Assembly (NCBI GenBank): GCA_035296905.1
Contig: DATHAA010000044.1
Coordinates: 1 to 53,928 of the forward strand
Direction of reading: 5' to 3'
DNA length: 53,928 nucleotides
Source: DATEOR01 sp035296905
GTDB taxonomy: Bacteria > Actinomycetota > Thermoleophilia > Gaiellales > Gaiellaceae
The notes under the pieces are model-generated. The model made no database searches. It was not told the origin of the DNA and saw only the letters and a program-made list of their open reading frames with translations. The position numbers were made by a program, and so were the translations under genes. This document shows, piece by piece, positions 40,679 through 49,251 of the stretch (its first letter is position 1; each line of letters opens with the position of its first letter).

Positions 40679-41499
40679 AGGCGGAGCAGGCCTACGCCGA
40701 GACCAACCGGATCACGCGCGAGACCGCGCGGAACTTTGCCTGGGGGATCCGCGTCCTCCCGGGCCCGAAGCGCCGGGCGATTGCGGCGCTCTACGCATTT
40801 GCGCGCCGCGTCGACGACCTCGCCGACCGGCCGGAACCCGCGCGCGCCGAGCTCGAGTCGTGGCGGGCCGCCGTCGGGGCGCTTCCGGCCTCGCAGGACG
40901 GCGATGCGATCCTCGTCGCGCTCGCGGATGCGATGCGCCGCTATCCCATCCCGCCCAACGCGCTCGGCGACCTCGTCGACGGGGCGCTCATGGACTGCGA
41001 CCGGAACCGCTACGCGTCCTGGGACGAGCTCCGTGAGTACTGCCGGCGGGTCGCCGGGGCGGTGGGAGTCGCGTGCGCCGCGGTGTACGGGCCTTCGAGC
41101 TGGGAGGCGGCGAGGCCGCGCGCACAGACGCTCGGGCTCGCGCTGCAGCAGATCAACATCATGCGCGACGTCGCCGAGGACTGGTCGCTCGAGCGCGTGT
41201 ATCTCCCCCAGGAGGAGCTGAGCCGTTTCGGGGTGACCGAGGACGGGATCGCCTCGGGTCGGCCTGGCTCTGGCTGGCGGCCGCTCATGGAACACCAGGC
41301 CGTCCGGGCCGACGCGCTCATGCGCAAAGGCTTGGAGCTCCTCCCGCTCCTCGACCGGCGGAGCGCGCTCTGCGTGCGCAGCTTCGCAGGGATCTACCGC
41401 GGCCTGCTCATGCAGATGCGAGCCCGCGACTACGACGTCTTCAGCGAGCCGCCGCACCTCTCGACCGTCGAGAAGCTGAAGGCGGTCGCAGCGCTGTGA
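40675..41499 (+). CDS. hpnD: Presqualene diphosphate synthase HpnD
   Basis: 274 residues. Both Asp-rich motifs are intact: RRVDDLADRPE and LQQINIMRDVAEDWSLERVYLPQEELSRFG. It condenses two farnesyl diphosphates to presqualene diphosphate. GTG 40675 overlaps the hpnC stop by 4 bp. The much longer ORF in this frame, from 39115, is a chance extension. Confidence 0.94.
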   Translation: MKAEQAYAETNRITRETARNFAWGIRVLPGPKRRAIAALYAFARRVDDLADRPEPARAELESWRAAVGALPASQDGDAILVALADAMRRYPIPPNALGDLVDGALMDCDRNRYASWDELREYCRRVAGAVGVACAAVYGPSSWEAARPRAQTLGLALQQINIMRDVAEDWSLERVYLPQEELSRFGVTEDGIASGRPGSGWRPLMEHQAVRADALMRKGLELLPLLDRRSALCVRSFAGIYRGLLMQMRARDYDVFSEPPHLSTVEKLKAVAAL

Positions 41500-42740
41500 G
41501 GGTTGCGGTCGTCGGAGGTGGGCTCGCCGGGCTCGCGGCGGCGCTCGAGCTCACGACGGAGGGCCACGACGTCCGCCTTCTTGAGGCAAGGCCGACGCTG
41601 GGCGGGGCGGTGCAGACCTTGCCGGAGAGGGAGGGCGACCCCAGTCCGCCGCCGGACAACGGCCAGCACGTCGCCCTCGGGTGCTGCACGGCGTACCTGG
41701 ACTTCGTCGCGGAGATCGGGCAGGCCGCGTCGCTTCGGCGTGTGCGGCTCGGGCTCCCGGTCGTCGCCGAGGACGGAAGCATCGCGACCATCCGCCCCGG
41801 GCTCGTCGGGCTCCTGCGCTACGGGCACATCGGCCTGCGCGAGCGCCTTGCGACGGGGCGTGTGGCGCGCAAGCTGGCGAAGCTCGACTCCGGCGCCCAC
41901 GACGACGAGAGCTTCGGGTCGCTGCTCCGAACGCTTGGCCAGTCGCAGGCTGGCGTCGACCGCTTCTGGGACGTCTTTATCCGTCCTGCGCTCAACGTCC
42001 GCACGGACGAGGTGAGCGCTGCGCCGGGCGTCTTCGTGGTGCAGACCGCGCTCCTCGCCGGTGGGGGAGCGAGCGACCTGCTGCTCCCGACCTCTCCGCT
42101 CGGGGAGATGCACGGCGACGCGGCGGGTGCCGAGCTCGAGCGGCGGGGCGCCGAGATCTCGCTCGGGACCCGGGTCGCATCCCTTGACGAACTCGATGTG
42201 GACGGAGTCGTCGTCGCGGTACCGCCCTCCGAGAGCGCACGGCTTCTCGGCGAGCCGGAGCCCGAGCTCGAGGACTCGCCCATCGTGAGCGTCCACCTTC
42301 TCTTCGACCGGTCGATCTTGAGCTCCCCGCTCGCCGCGCTTCTCGGGACCGACGCCCACTGGCTCTTCGACCGCGGGGCCCTCACGGGCCACCACCCCGA
42401 ACGGGGCCAGTACATCACGGTGGTCTCGAGTGGGGCTCCCGAGCTGCTCGAGCTGCGCGGCCGAGACCTCATCGACAGCATTGCAGGGCAGGTCACCGAG
42501 CGGCTCGGGGCAGCCGAGCTCCTGTGGTCACGCGTGAGCCGGGAGCCGGCTGCGACGTTCGCCGCCCGCCCCGGGACCGCGCGGCTCCGCCCCGGCGCGG
42601 CGACGAGCCGGCCGAACGTCGTCCGCGCCGGTGCCTGGACCGGCACCGGCTGGCCCGCGACGATGGAGAGTGCGGTGAGGAGCGGCCGGGAGGCCGCCCG
42701 GGTGCTCACCGCCTCGGTTCGTGAGAAAGTGACCGCGTGA
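41496..42740 (+). CDS. hpnE: Squalene-forming FAD oxidoreductase HpnE
   Basis: 414 residues. The FAD-binding Rossmann motif is RVAVVGGGLAGLAAALELTTEGHDVRLLEARPTLGGAVQT. The C-terminal closing motif is NVVRAGAWTGTGWPATMESAVRSGREAA. HpnE reduces hydroxysqualene to squalene in the HpnCDE route. GTG 41496 overlaps the hpnD stop by 4 bp. A 902-residue ORF on the opposite strand is only an antisense artefact of GC bias. Confidence 0.93.
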   Translation: MRVAVVGGGLAGLAAALELTTEGHDVRLLEARPTLGGAVQTLPEREGDPSPPPDNGQHVALGCCTAYLDFVAEIGQAASLRRVRLGLPVVAEDGSIATIRPGLVGLLRYGHIGLRERLATGRVARKLAKLDSGAHDDESFGSLLRTLGQSQAGVDRFWDVFIRPALNVRTDEVSAAPGVFVVQTALLAGGGASDLLLPTSPLGEMHGDAAGAELERRGAEISLGTRVASLDELDVDGVVVAVPPSESARLLGEPEPELEDSPIVSVHLLFDRSILSSPLAALLGTDAHWLFDRGALTGHHPERGQYITVVSSGAPELLELRGRDLIDSIAGQVTERLGAAELLWSRVSREPAATFAARPGTARLRPGAATSRPNVVRAGAWTGTGWPATMESAVRSGREAARVLTASVREKVTA

Positions 42741-44587
42741 GTACGACCGTCGGCACCGACCTCGACCGGGCTCTGGACGCAGGCGTCGAGCGCCTGCTCT
42801 CGCTGCAGAAACCGGAGGGCTTCTGGGTCGCCGAGCTCGAGTCGAACGTGACGATGACGACGCAGCACATCTTCTGGCACGAGTTCCTCCGAATCGCCGA
42901 CGAAGACACTTTCCGCCGCTGCGCCAACGAGCTTCTCGCCCGCCGACGCGACGAGGGCACGTGGGCGATCTACTGGGGCGGCGAGCCCGACCTCGACGCG
43001 ACCGTCGAGGCGTACACGGCGCTTCGCCTGGCGGGTCTTTCTGCCGACGACCCGCGCCTGGCCGGTGCCCGGGAATACATCGAGGCGCAGGGAGGGATCG
43101 GAGCGTCGCGGGTCTTCACGCGCATGTGGCTCGCGCTCTTCGGCCTGTGGCCCTGGGAGGAGATCCAGGCGATCCCGCCCGAGCTCGTCCTCCTCGCGCC
43201 CGAGCTCCCGCTCTCGGTCTACAGCTTCGGCTGCTGGGCGCGGCAGACGCTCGTCGCGCTCTCGATCGTCATGCACTACCGGCCTGTGCGCCGCCTTCCC
43301 GAAGAGCGCCTCGCCCGCGAGATCGACCTCGGGCCGGTGGAGCGGCCCCAGACCGCGTGGAACCTGGTCGACTCCGCCATCCGCTGGTACAACGGCCAAC
43401 CCGTCCAGCCAGGTCGCGAGCGCGCGCTCGCCTACGCGGAGCGCTGGCTGATCGACCGACAGGAGCTCGACGGCTCCTGGGGCGGGATCCAGCCGCCCTG
43501 GGTCTGGTCGCTGATCGCGTTCGCCTGCCGCGGTCACGGGCCCGAGTCGCCGTATCTCAGGCGCGGGATCGCGGGCTGGAAGCGGTTCATGGTCGACGAC
43601 GGCGACCGCCTCAGGCCGGAGGCCTGCCAGTCGCCCGTCTGGGACACCTGCCTCGCGCTCGTCGCGCTGCGGGCCGCGGGTGTGCCGGCGGAGGAGTCCG
43701 CCCTGCAGAAGGGAGGCGAGTGGCTCCTTCGTGAAGAGGTCAGGGCCCGGGGGGACTGGGCGCTGCGGCTCCCCGGCGTCGAGCCGGGCGGCTGGGCCTT
43801 TGAGTACGACAACGACCTCTATCCCGACATCGACGACGCCGCAGTCGTCAGCATCGCCCTGAACGAGCTCGGCATGGGCCGCACATCGGTCTCGCGCGCC
43901 TGCGGGTGGATCGAGGCGATGCAGTCGCGAAGCGGCGGCTGGGGCGCTTTCGACAAGGACAACGAGGCCTACTGGCTCTACGAGATCCCGTTCGTCGACT
44001 TCGGCGCCATCATCGACCCGCCGAGCGTCGATGTCTCGGGCCACGCCGTCGAGCTCCTCGCGAAGGAGGCGGGCTACGAAAACTCGGTTCGCCGCGGCGT
44101 GGACTACCTGCTCTCCAGGCAGGAGGAAAACGGCTCCTGGTTCGGACGCTGGGGCGTGAACTACGTCTACGGCACGGGCGCGGCCCTGCCCGCCCTCGAA
44201 GCCGCGGGCATACCGCCTGACCACCCGGCAGTGCGCCGTGCAGTCGCCTGGCTCGAGTCCGTACAGCACGAGGACGGCGGGTTCGGTGAGGACTGCCGCT
44301 CCTACGACGTCGGCGACGACGGGGAAGGCTGGCACGGGCGCGGCGAGCCGACGGCGTCCCAGACCGCGTGGGCGCTCCTCGGGCTCGTCGCCGCCGGGGA
44401 GGCCCACTCGGAAGCCGCGACGCGCGCCGCCGCCTGGCTCGCCGAAAACCAGCGCGAGGACGGCGACTGGGACGAGCCCCATTTCACCGGCACGGGCTTC
44501 CCCCGCCACTTCCTCATCAACTACCACCTGTACCGCACGTACTGGCCGGTCATGGCGCTCGGCCGCCTCAAAGCCGCCCGCGCTTGA
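42737..44587 (+). CDS. shc: Squalene-hopene cyclase
   Basis: 616 residues, near the usual 630. The catalytic acid motif is YPDIDDAAVV with Asp at about residues 364, 366 and 367, followed by Ala where most cyclases have Thr. Several QW repeats are visible (DGSWGGIQPPW, EENGSWFGRWGVNYVYGT and EDGGFGEDCRSY), and the GTGFPRHFLINYHLYR end is typical. It cyclises squalene to hopene/hopanol at the membrane. GTG 42737 overlaps hpnE by 4 bp. Confidence 0.97.
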   Translation: MSTTVGTDLDRALDAGVERLLSLQKPEGFWVAELESNVTMTTQHIFWHEFLRIADEDTFRRCANELLARRRDEGTWAIYWGGEPDLDATVEAYTALRLAGLSADDPRLAGAREYIEAQGGIGASRVFTRMWLALFGLWPWEEIQAIPPELVLLAPELPLSVYSFGCWARQTLVALSIVMHYRPVRRLPEERLAREIDLGPVERPQTAWNLVDSAIRWYNGQPVQPGRERALAYAERWLIDRQELDGSWGGIQPPWVWSLIAFACRGHGPESPYLRRGIAGWKRFMVDDGDRLRPEACQSPVWDTCLALVALRAAGVPAEESALQKGGEWLLREEVRARGDWALRLPGVEPGGWAFEYDNDLYPDIDDAAVVSIALNELGMGRTSVSRACGWIEAMQSRSGGWGAFDKDNEAYWLYEIPFVDFGAIIDPPSVDVSGHAVELLAKEAGYENSVRRGVDYLLSRQEENGSWFGRWGVNYVYGTGAALPALEAAGIPPDHPAVRRAVAWLESVQHEDGGFGEDCRSYDVGDDGEGWHGRGEPTASQTAWALLGLVAAGEAHSEAATRAAAWLAENQREDGDWDEPHFTGTGFPRHFLINYHLYRTYWPVMALGRLKAARA

Positions 44588-45462
44588 AGGTCTACGTCTC
44601 GGGGGCCACTGGCTTCGTCGGGAGCCACATCGCGCGCGAGTTGCGCGAGCAGGGAACCGAGGTGCGCGACGAGCGCGTCGACCTCCTCGACAGCGCGGGC
44701 CTGGAGCGCGTGCTCGACGGCTGCGACGCGGTCGTCCACGCCGCCGCGCTCTACAGCTACGACGCCCCGGAGTCGGAGCTTCAGCGCGTGAACGTCGAAG
44801 GAACGAGGACGATCCTCGACGCCGCCCGTGCGAGCGGCGTGCGCCGCTTCCTTTTCACGAGCACGGCCGGTACGTGCGGGCCGGTTCCCGGCGCGGTCGC
44901 GACGGAGGAGGACGAGCCGCCCGAATGGGAGCTCTCGGTCCCGTACAAGCGCACGAAGCTCGAGTCGGAGCGGCTCGCGCTCGCGGCCGGTGCCGTCGTC
45001 GTGAACCCCACCACGCCGGTGGGCGACGGCGACGCGAAGCCAACGCCGACGGGGCAGATGGTCGAGGACGTCGCCACCGGCAGGATTCGCGGATTCGTCG
45101 CGACCGGCCTCAACCTGGTCGACGTCCGCGACGTCGCTCGCGGCCATGCCCTCGCGCTCGAGCGCGGAGAGCCGGGGGAGCGCTACCTTCTTGGAGGCGT
45201 GAACCTCTCCCTGGAGGAGCTTTTTGCGGTCATCGCCGACCTCGCAGGAAGGTCGCGACCGAGGCTCCGCGTCCCGTATCCTTTCGCAGTAGCAGCGGCG
45301 AAAGCAGGTTTCGCGAACGCAGAAGAAGTCAAGCTCGCGCGGATACCGATGTATTTCTCCTCGGAAAAGGCTCGGAGTAGACTCGGGTACGAACCAGGCC
45401 CAGTTGAGCCGGCTTTGGCCCGCGCGACGGCCGAAGCGCTGACACGGAAGGGAGGCGCATGA
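44584..45462 (+). CDS. hpnA: Hopanoid-associated sugar epimerase-like HpnA (extended SDR)
   Basis: 292 residues from TTG 44584, overlapping shc by 4 bp. The Rossmann motif is KVYVSGATGFVGSHIARELREQG and the catalytic Tyr-Lys is in SVPYKRTKLESERLAL. The family is usually about 320-330 residues, so this is a short member. HpnA is thought to act on side-chain sugar chemistry, but its reaction is not settled. Confidence 0.88.
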   Translation: MKVYVSGATGFVGSHIARELREQGTEVRDERVDLLDSAGLERVLDGCDAVVHAAALYSYDAPESELQRVNVEGTRTILDAARASGVRRFLFTSTAGTCGPVPGAVATEEDEPPEWELSVPYKRTKLESERLALAAGAVVVNPTTPVGDGDAKPTPTGQMVEDVATGRIRGFVATGLNLVDVRDVARGHALALERGEPGERYLLGGVNLSLEELFAVIADLAGRSRPRLRVPYPFAVAAAKAGFANAEEVKLARIPMYFSSEKARSRLGYEPGPVEPALARATAEALTRKGGA

Positions 45463-46457
45463 AGTTCCCGCTTCGCAGCACCGTCCAGATCGGGCGCTAC
45501 GTCGCCTCGCAGAAGAAGAACGACCACTATCCCCTCGTGATCATGTTGGAGCCGACCCTGGGCTGCAACATCGCCTGCATCGGCTGCGGGAAGATCCGCG
45601 AGTACGAATCGAACAAGGCCCGGCTGACCGTCGAGGAATGCCTCCAGGCGGCGGTCGAGTGCCCGGCTCCGGTCATCTCCGTCTGCGGCGGCGAGCCGCT
45701 GATCTTCAAGGGCATCGAGGACGTCGTCGGCGGCTTCCTCGAGATGAAGCGGAACATCCAGCTCTGCACGAACGCGCTGCGGCTCTCCGACATGCTCGAC
45801 AGGTTCGAGCCGAACCCGCGCCTCACGTTCGTCGTCCACCTCGATGGCATGCAGCAGATCCACGACTACATCTGCGACTACCCGGGCCTCTGGGAGATCG
45901 CGGTGGCGGCGATCCGCGAGGCTCGCGAGGCGGGCTTCCGAGTGACGACGAACACGACCATCTTCAAGGAGACGGACGTCAACGACGTGCTCGAGATGAT
46001 GCGCTTCCTCACCGACGAGGTCGGCATCGAGGGGATGCTCGTGGCGCCGGGCTACCAGTACTCGCAGATCGACCCGGCGCTCACGATGACGCGCGCCGAG
46101 CACGAGGAGAAGTTCCGCACGATCCGCGACGGCGTGCGCAAGAACGGCTACAAGTGGCTGGCGAGCCCGGTCTATCAGGACTTCCTCACTGGTGACCGCA
46201 AGCTCCCGTGCGCCCCTTGGGGCTCGGTGACGCGGAACCCGTACGGCTGGAAGGGCCCCTGCTATCTCCTCACCGACGGCATCTTCCCGACCTACGAGGC
46301 GCTCATCGACGGAATCGAGTGGGAGCGCTACGGGCCGGGGAACGACCACCGCTGCGAGCACTGCGGCATCCACTCCGGCTTCGAGCCGTCGGCGACGATC
46401 GCGACGACCTCGAGCGTCAAGGAAACGGTGCGGAGTCTCGCGTGGACGCTGCGGTAA
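45459..46457 (+). CDS. hpnH: Adenosyl-hopene synthase, radical SAM HpnH
   Basis: 332 residues. The [4Fe-4S] motif is GCNIACIGCGK (C-x3-C-x2-C), followed by SVCGGEPLIFKG. A C-terminal Cys set (PWGSVTRNPYGWKGPCYLLTDG and HRCEHCGIHSGFEPSA) matches HpnH. It attaches the 5'-deoxyadenosyl group to hopene, the first step to C35 hopanoids. ATG 45459 overlaps the hpnA stop. Confidence 0.95.
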   Translation: MKFPLRSTVQIGRYVASQKKNDHYPLVIMLEPTLGCNIACIGCGKIREYESNKARLTVEECLQAAVECPAPVISVCGGEPLIFKGIEDVVGGFLEMKRNIQLCTNALRLSDMLDRFEPNPRLTFVVHLDGMQQIHDYICDYPGLWEIAVAAIREAREAGFRVTTNTTIFKETDVNDVLEMMRFLTDEVGIEGMLVAPGYQYSQIDPALTMTRAEHEEKFRTIRDGVRKNGYKWLASPVYQDFLTGDRKLPCAPWGSVTRNPYGWKGPCYLLTDGIFPTYEALIDGIEWERYGPGNDHRCEHCGIHSGFEPSATIATTSSVKETVRSLAWTLR

Positions 46458-47068
46458 TCGCGAAAAATGCTGACGCATTTTCCGCGAAGGGAAATGCACT
46501 CACTCTCGTCTGCGCACTGAAAATCGAAGGGCATGCAGCGCGTAAGGCAGGTGCGAAAACAGCCCTGGTCGGACTCGGCGCCGGCCTTCCACTTCCCGAA
46601 GGGCAGCTCGTCTCATTCGGCTTCGCGGGCGGTCTCGGCGACACGCTTCGTCCCGGCACGCTCGTGACCGCGACGAAGGTCGTGGATTCCTCCGGGCGAA
46701 CGCTCTGGGACGGGCCCGCCCTCGAGGTCGCCGGCGCCGAGCCCGCGGTCGTATGCGCCTCCGACGGTGTCGCCAACGAGCCCGAGGCCCGGCGGGCGCT
46801 TGCCGAGCGGACCGGGGCGGCGGTGGTGGACATGGAGAGCGGCGTGCTCGCGTCCACAGGAAGGCTGGCGGGAGTCGTGCGCGCGATCTCCGATGTCGGC
46901 GACCAGCCGGTCGGGCGGCTCGTCTGCGCCGGCAAGGCCGACGGGGGCACGGACTGGAAGGTCGTCGCGACGGCGTTCGTAACGGAGCCTGTCAGGTCGA
47001 TTCGGACCGCACGAGACGCACGGAAGGCGACGGCCGCCCTCACCCGCGCGGCGGAGGAGCTCTCGTGA
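46442..47068 (+). CDS. hpnG: Adenosylhopane nucleosidase HpnG
   Basis: 208 residues from GTG 46442, 16 bp inside hpnH. The purine-nucleosidase fold shows LVSFGFAGGLGDTLRPGTLV, VVDMESGVLASTGRLAGVVRAISDVGD, with Glu in DMES and Asp in SDVGD as the catalytic residues. It removes adenine from adenosylhopane to give ribosylhopane. The family is often about 220-240 residues, so the N-terminus is short. Its first ~120 bp are less GC-rich than the neighbours and contain an inverted repeat. Confidence 0.9.
   Translation: MDAAVIAKNADAFSAKGNALTLVCALKIEGHAARKAGAKTALVGLGAGLPLPEGQLVSFGFAGGLGDTLRPGTLVTATKVVDSSGRTLWDGPALEVAGAEPAVVCASDGVANEPEARRALAERTGAAVVDMESGVLASTGRLAGVVRAISDVGDQPVGRLVCAGKADGGTDWKVVATAFVTEPVRSIRTARDARKATAALTRAAEELS
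46459..46486. repeat. Near-perfect inverted repeat at the hpnH/hpnG junction
   Basis: CGCGAAAAATGC (46459-46470) and GCATTTTCCGCG (46475-46486) pair at 11 of 12 positions with a TGAC loop. It starts 2 bp after the hpnH stop codon and lies within hpnG codons. It could attenuate or separate downstream translation, or be a chance structure. Confidence 0.5.
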
Positions 47069-47994
47069 GCAAGCGCGTTCTCGTCGCCGCGCCCCGGAGC
47101 TTCTGTGCAGGAGTGGTGCGCGCGATCGACATCGTCGAGAAGCTGCTCGACCAGCACGGGCCGCCGGTCTACGTGCGCCACGAGATCGTCCACAACATCC
47201 ATGTCGTGCGTGACCTCGAGGCGCGCGGGGCGGTCTTCGTCGAGTCCGAGGACGAGGTCCCCGAAGGCGAGCTGATCGTCCTTTCCGCGCATGGCGTCGC
47301 GCCCCAGGTCTACGAGAAGTGCGCGGAGCGAGGCCTGAAGGTCGTGGACGCCGTGTGCCCGCTCGTCTCCAAGGTCCACGCCGAGGCGCGCCGCTATGCG
47401 GGTCGAGGCCTAAAGATCGCGCTTGTCGGCCATGCCGGCCACGTCGAGGTCGAAGGCACGATGGGGGAGGCACCGGAGTCCATCGTCCTCGTCGAGACCC
47501 CCGAGGACGTCCGCAACCTCGAGGTCGAGGACGGAGAAGAGGTCGCCTACATCACGCAGACCACCCTTTCCCTGGACGACACGGCCGACGTAGTCGACAC
47601 GCTCCGGGAGCGGTTCCCGGATCTCGTCGGGCCGCCCTCCGCCGACATCTGCTACGCGACGCAGAACCGTCAGGACGCGGTCAAGCGCATCTGCGAGGAG
47701 GCGACGCTCGTTCTCGTCGTCGGCTCGCGCGCGAGCTCGAACGCCAACCGGTTGGTCGAGGTCGCCCGCGACCGGGGCGCCGATGCCTATCTCATCGACG
47801 ACGAGACCGACCTCAACCCGGCCTGGCTGGATGGCCACGAGACCGTCGGGCTGACCGCGGGCGCGTCGTCGCCGGAGCTCATCGTCGACCGCGTCTTCGA
47901 CCGGCTCGCCGAGCTCGGCTTCACGGAGCGCGCCGAGGTCGAGATCGCCCGCGAGGACGTCTTTTTCCGCCTTCCAGCGGATCTGCGCTCCTAA
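47065..47994 (+). CDS. ispH: 4-hydroxy-3-methylbut-2-enyl diphosphate reductase
   Basis: 309 residues. The three cluster-binding cysteines are in PRSFCAGVVRAI (Cys14), VVDAVCPLVSKVH and ADICYATQNRQDAV. The HEIVHN and SAHGVAPQV His residues bind substrate. It performs the last MEP-pathway step, making IPP and DMAPP. Being the last gene of the hopanoid operon (GTG 47065 overlaps hpnG), it should raise isoprenoid supply together with squalene use. Confidence 0.95.
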   Translation: MSKRVLVAAPRSFCAGVVRAIDIVEKLLDQHGPPVYVRHEIVHNIHVVRDLEARGAVFVESEDEVPEGELIVLSAHGVAPQVYEKCAERGLKVVDAVCPLVSKVHAEARRYAGRGLKIALVGHAGHVEVEGTMGEAPESIVLVETPEDVRNLEVEDGEEVAYITQTTLSLDDTADVVDTLRERFPDLVGPPSADICYATQNRQDAVKRICEEATLVLVVGSRASSNANRLVEVARDRGADAYLIDDETDLNPAWLDGHETVGLTAGASSPELIVDRVFDRLAELGFTERAEVEIAREDVFFRLPADLRS

Positions 47995-48012
47995 TTCCGC
48001 TTAGATTCATCC

Positions 48013-48840
48013 ATGGGAGTGAACGTCGCCTATCCAGGCCGTGACGGCGCGCACAGCGCCGCGGCCTGCGACAACCTTTTTCCGACCGGCACCGAGCTCG
48101 TCCCGCTGCCCAGCTTCACGGCCGTGGTGGCGGCGACGGCAGGCGGGGAGGTCGCCTTCGGCGTCCTCCCGATCGAGAGCTCGCTGACAGGCCCGGTCAA
48201 CGAGACGCACGACCTCCTCTACGAGTCGCCGCTCTCGATCACGGGCGAGACCGTCCTGCCGATCCGGCACTGCCTGGTCGGGCCGACGGACGTTCCCCTC
48301 GAGGAGATCCGCATCGTCCGTTCGCATCCGGCCGCTCTCGACCAGTGCCGCCGCCTGCTCGCGGCGATGCCCTGGACGACCGCGATCGCGGCGGCCACGA
48401 CCGCCGATGCGGCCTCCGAGGTCTCCGAGCGGGGCGACGCGACTGAGGCGGCGATCGCGAGCGAACGGGCCGCGCGCATGTACGGGCTGACGGTCATCGC
48501 GGGGGACGTGGGCGATCATCCCGAGGCCTACACGCGCTTCGTCTCGGTTGCGCCCTACACCCGCATCGACCGCGAGGGCGAGACCTGGCGCACCGCGTTC
48601 TCCTTTGCGACCGATCACCGGCCGGGTGCTTTGCACAAGGCGATCGAGCCCTTCGGCCGCCATTCGCTGGATCTCGTGCAGCTGGTCTCGCGACCGATCC
48701 CGTCGACGCCGTGGCGCTACCGCTTCGACGCCGTGCTGGCCGGCCACCCCCTCGATCCGATCGTCACCGAGACGTTCGCCGAGGTGCAAGGCCTCACGCG
48801 CGAGCTGCGTGTCTTCGGCTCGTATCCGGCCTACACTTAG
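48013..48840 (+). CDS. pheA: Prephenate dehydratase
   Basis: 275 residues. A PDT catalytic domain covers residues 1-180 (VAYPGRDGAHSAAAC, FGVLPIESSLTGPVNETHDLL and the catalytic YTRFVSVAP), followed by an ACT regulatory domain (RTAFSFATDHRPGALHKAIEPFGRHSLDLVQLVSRPIPSTPWRYRFDAV). It converts prephenate to phenylpyruvate and is probably inhibited by phenylalanine. TAGATT lies 5 nt before the ATG, again suggesting a leaderless mRNA. Confidence 0.95.
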   Translation: MGVNVAYPGRDGAHSAAACDNLFPTGTELVPLPSFTAVVAATAGGEVAFGVLPIESSLTGPVNETHDLLYESPLSITGETVLPIRHCLVGPTDVPLEEIRIVRSHPAALDQCRRLLAAMPWTTAIAAATTADAASEVSERGDATEAAIASERAARMYGLTVIAGDVGDHPEAYTRFVSVAPYTRIDREGETWRTAFSFATDHRPGALHKAIEPFGRHSLDLVQLVSRPIPSTPWRYRFDAVLAGHPLDPIVTETFAEVQGLTRELRVFGSYPAYT

Positions 48841-48843
48841 AGG

Positions 48844-49251
48844 GTGGATAGTCGGCTGGCCCCACCGGGCTGGTGGCAGGCGCTCTCCGCCGCGGGAATC
48901 GCCCTCGCGGTCGACGCCCTCTACCTCGCGATCATCCAGGGGGAGGGTGAGGGAGAGCTGACGAGCGGCAGGGTGCTCTTCGTGGCCGCCTGCGTGGCCG
49001 GTGCAGCTCTCGCGCTGATCTCGGCCCAGTTCCTCGCGCCGAAGGCGCGGGCGATTCTCCTCACGGGGGCAGCCGCCATGCTCGGCGTCTGGGCGGTGCT
49101 CGGTTCGTTCTCCATCGGCCTTTTGCTCGTCCCCGCCGCGATCTTCGCGGGTTTCGCCGCAGGGCACGTGGTCGCCGACGCGAAGCGGGAGGCGTGGCTT
49201 GCAGGCGTCGGAGCCGTCGTCCTCGCGGCGGCGGGGGTCCTTCTGACCTAG
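48844..49251 (+). CDS. Integral membrane protein, 135 aa
   Basis: Four hydrophobic segments (WQALSAAGIALAVDALYLAII, RVLFVAACVAGAALALISAQFL, AILLTGAAAMLGVWAVLGSFS and LLLVPAAIFAGFAAG) suggest a four-helix membrane protein; a further segment closes the C-terminus. No family recognised. GTG 48844 lies 3 bp after the pheA stop, and the 3' end overlaps the HDAC-like gene by 4 bp. Confidence 0.7.
   Translation: MDSRLAPPGWWQALSAAGIALAVDALYLAIIQGEGEGELTSGRVLFVAACVAGAALALISAQFLAPKARAILLTGAAAMLGVWAVLGSFSIGLLLVPAAIFAGFAAGHVVADAKREAWLAGVGAVVLAAAGVLLT

Noticed and set aside
41819..44527. A 902-residue ORF on the minus strand
   Set aside because: It is antisense to hpnE and squalene-hopene cyclase, has no domain I can recognise, and Arg/Ala/Pro-rich composition typical of high-GC shadow frames.
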